Below are positions 5,352 to 7,150 of a stretch of 7,150 bases of DNA, one piece after another. Origin of the DNA: Acidisphaera sp035272265 (GTDB taxonomy: Bacteria > Pseudomonadota > Alphaproteobacteria > Acetobacterales > Acetobacteraceae); contig DATEQV010000228.1 of the NCBI GenBank assembly GCA_035272265.1, forward strand, positions 1 through 7,150, given 5' to 3'. Below the pieces are notes generated by a model that worked only from the letters and a program-made list of their open reading frames with translations, had not been told where the DNA came from and did no database searches. The translations under genes and the position numbers were made by a program. The stretch's first letter is position 1; each line of letters begins with the position of its first letter.

Positions 5352-5380
5352 TTGTGGCCAAGCGGGCGGGGCATGATATG
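5352..5380 (+). promoter_or_regulatory. Putative sigma-70-type promoter of the SRP RNA
   Basis: TTGTGG (5352-5357), a 17-base spacer, and GATATG (5375-5380) form a moderate -35/-10 pair. Initiation about 6 to 8 bases later falls at 5386-5388, which is where the SRP RNA terminal helix begins. The agreement of position is the main support, since the -10 box itself is poor. Confidence 0.42.
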
Positions 5381-5385
5381 AGGGT

Positions 5386-5486
5386 GTGGGAGGTCGGCGG
5401 CGGACGAGCGCCTCGCCAACCCGGTCAGGTCCGGAAGGAAGCAGCCGCAACGAGTTTCCGCTCGGGTCGTTCGTTCGGCCTCCCAC
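5386..5486 (+). ncRNA. ffs: Signal recognition particle RNA, small bacterial type (4.5S)
   Basis: This RNA pairs with the Ffh protein and targets nascent membrane proteins to the translocase through FtsY. The conserved apical domain is plain at 5423-5446: GGTCAGGTCCGGAAGG followed by AAGCAGCC, with the GGAA tetraloop and the asymmetric and symmetric loops bound by Ffh. The ends pair: GTGGGAGG (5386-5393) with CCTCCCAC (5479-5486), and the helix can continue outward to about 5380 and 5490 with a two-base bulge, so the exact ends are uncertain by several bases. The 3' arm CTCGGGTCGTTCG is typical of alphaproteobacterial SRP RNAs. At about 101 bases it is the small type without an Alu domain. 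Its position directly before dnaX is also seen in other alphaproteobacteria. Confidence 0.95.
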
Positions 5487-5544
5487 CCTCAACCACCGCC
5501 GCCGCCGCGGCGGCCCCAACAGGCGACACGGGCCGTCTCAGCGC

Positions 5545-7150
5545 ATGGCAGGGCTGTTCCAGGACACCGACGAGCAAGCACCGCCCCCGCCGAAGGGCCC
5601 CGGCCTGTTCGGAGACGCGCCTCCGGCCGAGCCCCGCGCGGAGCCCGCCCCCGCCTACCGCGTGCTGGCCCGCAAATACCGCCCCGCCCGGTTCGAGGAC
5701 CTGATCGGCCAGGACGCGATGGTGCGCACGCTGCGCAACGCCTTCGCGCTCGGCCGCATCGCCCACGCCTTCATGCTCACCGGCGTGCGCGGCGTGGGCA
5801 AGACCACCACCGCCCGCATCATCGCCCGCTGCCTCAACTGCATCGGCCCCGACGGCACCGGCGGCCCCACCGCCGACCCGTGCGGCGTCTGCCCCAACTG
5901 CACCGCGATCCTCGCCGACCGCCATCCGGACGTCATCGAGATGGACGCGGCCAGCAACACCGGCGTCGACGATGTGCGCGAGATCATCGAGGCCACGCGC
6001 TTCCGCCCGCTGCAGGCCCGCACCAAGGTCTTCATCATCGACGAAGTCCACATGCTGTCGCGCAACGCGTTCAACGCGCTGCTCAAGACGCTGGAGGAAC
6101 CGCCGCCGCACGTGAAGTTCGTCTTCGCCACCACCGAGCTGCGCAAGGTGCCGATCACGGTGCTCTCGCGCTGCCAGCGCTTCGACCTGCGCCGCGTGCG
6201 GGTGGCGGAGCTGACTTCCCACTTCACCGCCATCGCCGAACGCGAAGGCATCGCCGCCGAGCCCGCCGCGATCGAGACCATCGCCCGCGCCGCCGACGGC
6301 TCGGTGCGCGACGGCCTCTCGCTGCTCGACCAGGCGATCGCACAGGCGGCCGAGGGCGCGGTCACCGCCGGCGCGGTCGCCGACATGCTGGGGCTGGCCG
6401 ACCGGCAGGCCGTGCTCGACCTGCTGGAGGCGGCGCTGCGCGGCCGGCCGGCCGAGGCGCTGGCGATCACCGAACGGCTGCACGAGCACGGCGCCGATCT
6501 CGGCACCACGCTCGCCGACCTGCTGGAGCTGGTGCACACGCTGACGCGGCTGAAGACGATCCCCGAGCTGCGCGACAGCCCCGACCTGCCCGAAGCCGAA
6601 CGCACGCGGGGTGCGGCGATGGCGGATGCCGCGCCGATGCCGGCGCTCGCGCGGGCCTGGCAGATCCTGCTGAAGGGCACCGTCGAGGTCGAGGGCGCGC
6701 CGGACCGCCGCGCGGCCGCGGAGATGGTGCTGATCCGCCTGTGCTACGCGGCCGACCTGCCGACGCCGGGCGACCTCGTGCGCCAGCTGTCGCAGTCGCA
6801 GGATCCATCACCGCCGCCCGCTCGCGCGCCATCCGGCGGCCCGGGCGGCGCGCGCGCCGTGGCCGGCAGCGGGATGGTGACCGCAGCCGCACCCTCGCCC
6901 GCGCTGCCGGCGACGTTCCGCGACGTCGTGGCACTCGCCGCGACGCATCGTGAGGCCCGCCTGCACAGCGAGCTGCTGCACCACGTCCACCTGATCCGCT
7001 ACGCGCCGCCGAACATCGAGCTGCGGCCCGACGAGCACGCCCCGCGCGACCTCGCCCCGCGTCTCGCCGCCCTCCTGCAACAGGCGACCGGCGAACGCTG
7101 GACGATCGCGCTGTCGCAGGCGCCGGGCGAACCCACGCTCGCCGAGCAGT
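5545..7150 (+). CDS. dnaX: DNA polymerase III subunit tau/gamma, N-terminal 535 residues (open at right edge)
   Basis: DnaX is the AAA+ motor of the clamp loader that places the beta sliding clamp on primed DNA and, as tau, links the polymerases to the helicase. Visible parts are the opening motif YRVLARKYRPARFEDLIGQ (38-56), Walker A GVRGVGKTT (80-88), zinc cysteines C99, C113, C116 and C119 (PCGVCPNC), Walker B KVFIIDEVHML (161-171), sensor 1 ATTE (195-198), the arginine-finger SRC motif (208-210) and sensor 2 GSVRDGLSLLDQA (252-264). The collar domain (about 280-410) follows, then a Pro/Ala/Gly-rich linker (about 415-455) and the beginning of the tau-specific C-terminal region. About 36 residues precede the conserved core and are Pro/Ala-rich. 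ATG 5545 is the first in-frame start after the SRP RNA, although it has no clear ribosome binding site. No A-rich slippery sequence for a gamma frameshift is visible in the window. Confidence 0.97.
   Translation, partial: MAGLFQDTDEQAPPPPKGPGLFGDAPPAEPRAEPAPAYRVLARKYRPARFEDLIGQDAMVRTLRNAFALGRIAHAFMLTGVRGVGKTTTARIIARCLNCIGPDGTGGPTADPCGVCPNCTAILADRHPDVIEMDAASNTGVDDVREIIEATRFRPLQARTKVFIIDEVHMLSRNAFNALLKTLEEPPPHVKFVFATTELRKVPITVLSRCQRFDLRRVRVAELTSHFTAIAEREGIAAEPAAIETIARAADGSVRDGLSLLDQAIAQAAEGAVTAGAVADMLGLADRQAVLDLLEAALRGRPAEALAITERLHEHGADLGTTLADLLELVHTLTRLKTIPELRDSPDLPEAERTRGAAMADAAPMPALARAWQILLKGTVEVEGAPDRRAAAEMVLIRLCYAADLPTPGDLVRQLSQSQDPSPPPARAPSGGPGGARAVAGSGMVTAAAPSPALPATFRDVVALAATHREARLHSELLHHVHLIRYAPPNIELRPDEHAPRDLAPRLAALLQQATGERWTIALSQAPGEPTLAEQ

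Noticed and set aside
5501..5514. 14-base palindrome GCCGCCGCGGCGGC between the SRP RNA and dnaX
   Set aside because: It arises within a GCC triplet run, would need a loop taken from the stem, and is not followed by T residues, so it is not a credible terminator.
1..7150. CRISPR array, tRNA genes, phage or defence system
   Set aside because: No regularly spaced repeats, no tRNA-like cloverleaf signatures and no defence-associated domains were seen in any of the identified genes.

Overview
The window is about 70% G+C and carries an alphaproteobacterial chromosome segment. The pairing of a small SRP RNA gene with dnaX directly downstream, the style of the SRP RNA, and the DnaX sequence all point to that class. 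The DnaX sequence looks closest to Rhodospirillales/Acetobacteraceae, but that rank is an impression from memory and not a computed placement.

Left edge (1 to about 345): the first 63 codons of an ISAs1-family transposase run off the left edge on the minus strand. They are followed by a short stretch with visibly lower G+C that probably contains the end of that insertion sequence. Positions 344 to 4745 hold six genes in one direction on the minus strand. In transcription order they are a 59-residue orphan protein with a strong ribosome binding site, an Nramp-related metal transporter, an MgtC/SapB-family membrane protein, the NADH pyrophosphatase/NAD-cap hydrolase NudC, a small lipoprotein overlapping nudC by 4 bases, and a DUF488 protein. 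Gaps after the first gene are 21, 49, -4 and 25 bases, so most of the run can be one transcript. An 11-bp inverted repeat lies between the small gene and the transporter gene and could act as an attenuator.

Positions 4746 to 5054 hold no gene and separate the minus-strand run from plus-strand genes. On the plus strand comes a FrmR/RcnR/CsoR-family regulator, best started at a TTG, with a perfect 19-bp palindromic operator 12 bases before the start. Next are the SRP RNA gene with a plausible promoter and the dnaX gene (clamp-loader tau/gamma subunit), which is open at the right edge.

The SRP RNA, dnaX and nudC are ordinary housekeeping functions. The more interesting part is the middle. The transporter keeps the Nramp fold signatures but lacks the asparagine and methionine that normally select transition metals, and it sits directly upstream of an MgtC homologue, which suggests magnesium handling. 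The divergent regulator lacks the sensing cysteine that defines its family. I found no CRISPR array, tRNA, phage genes or obvious defence system.
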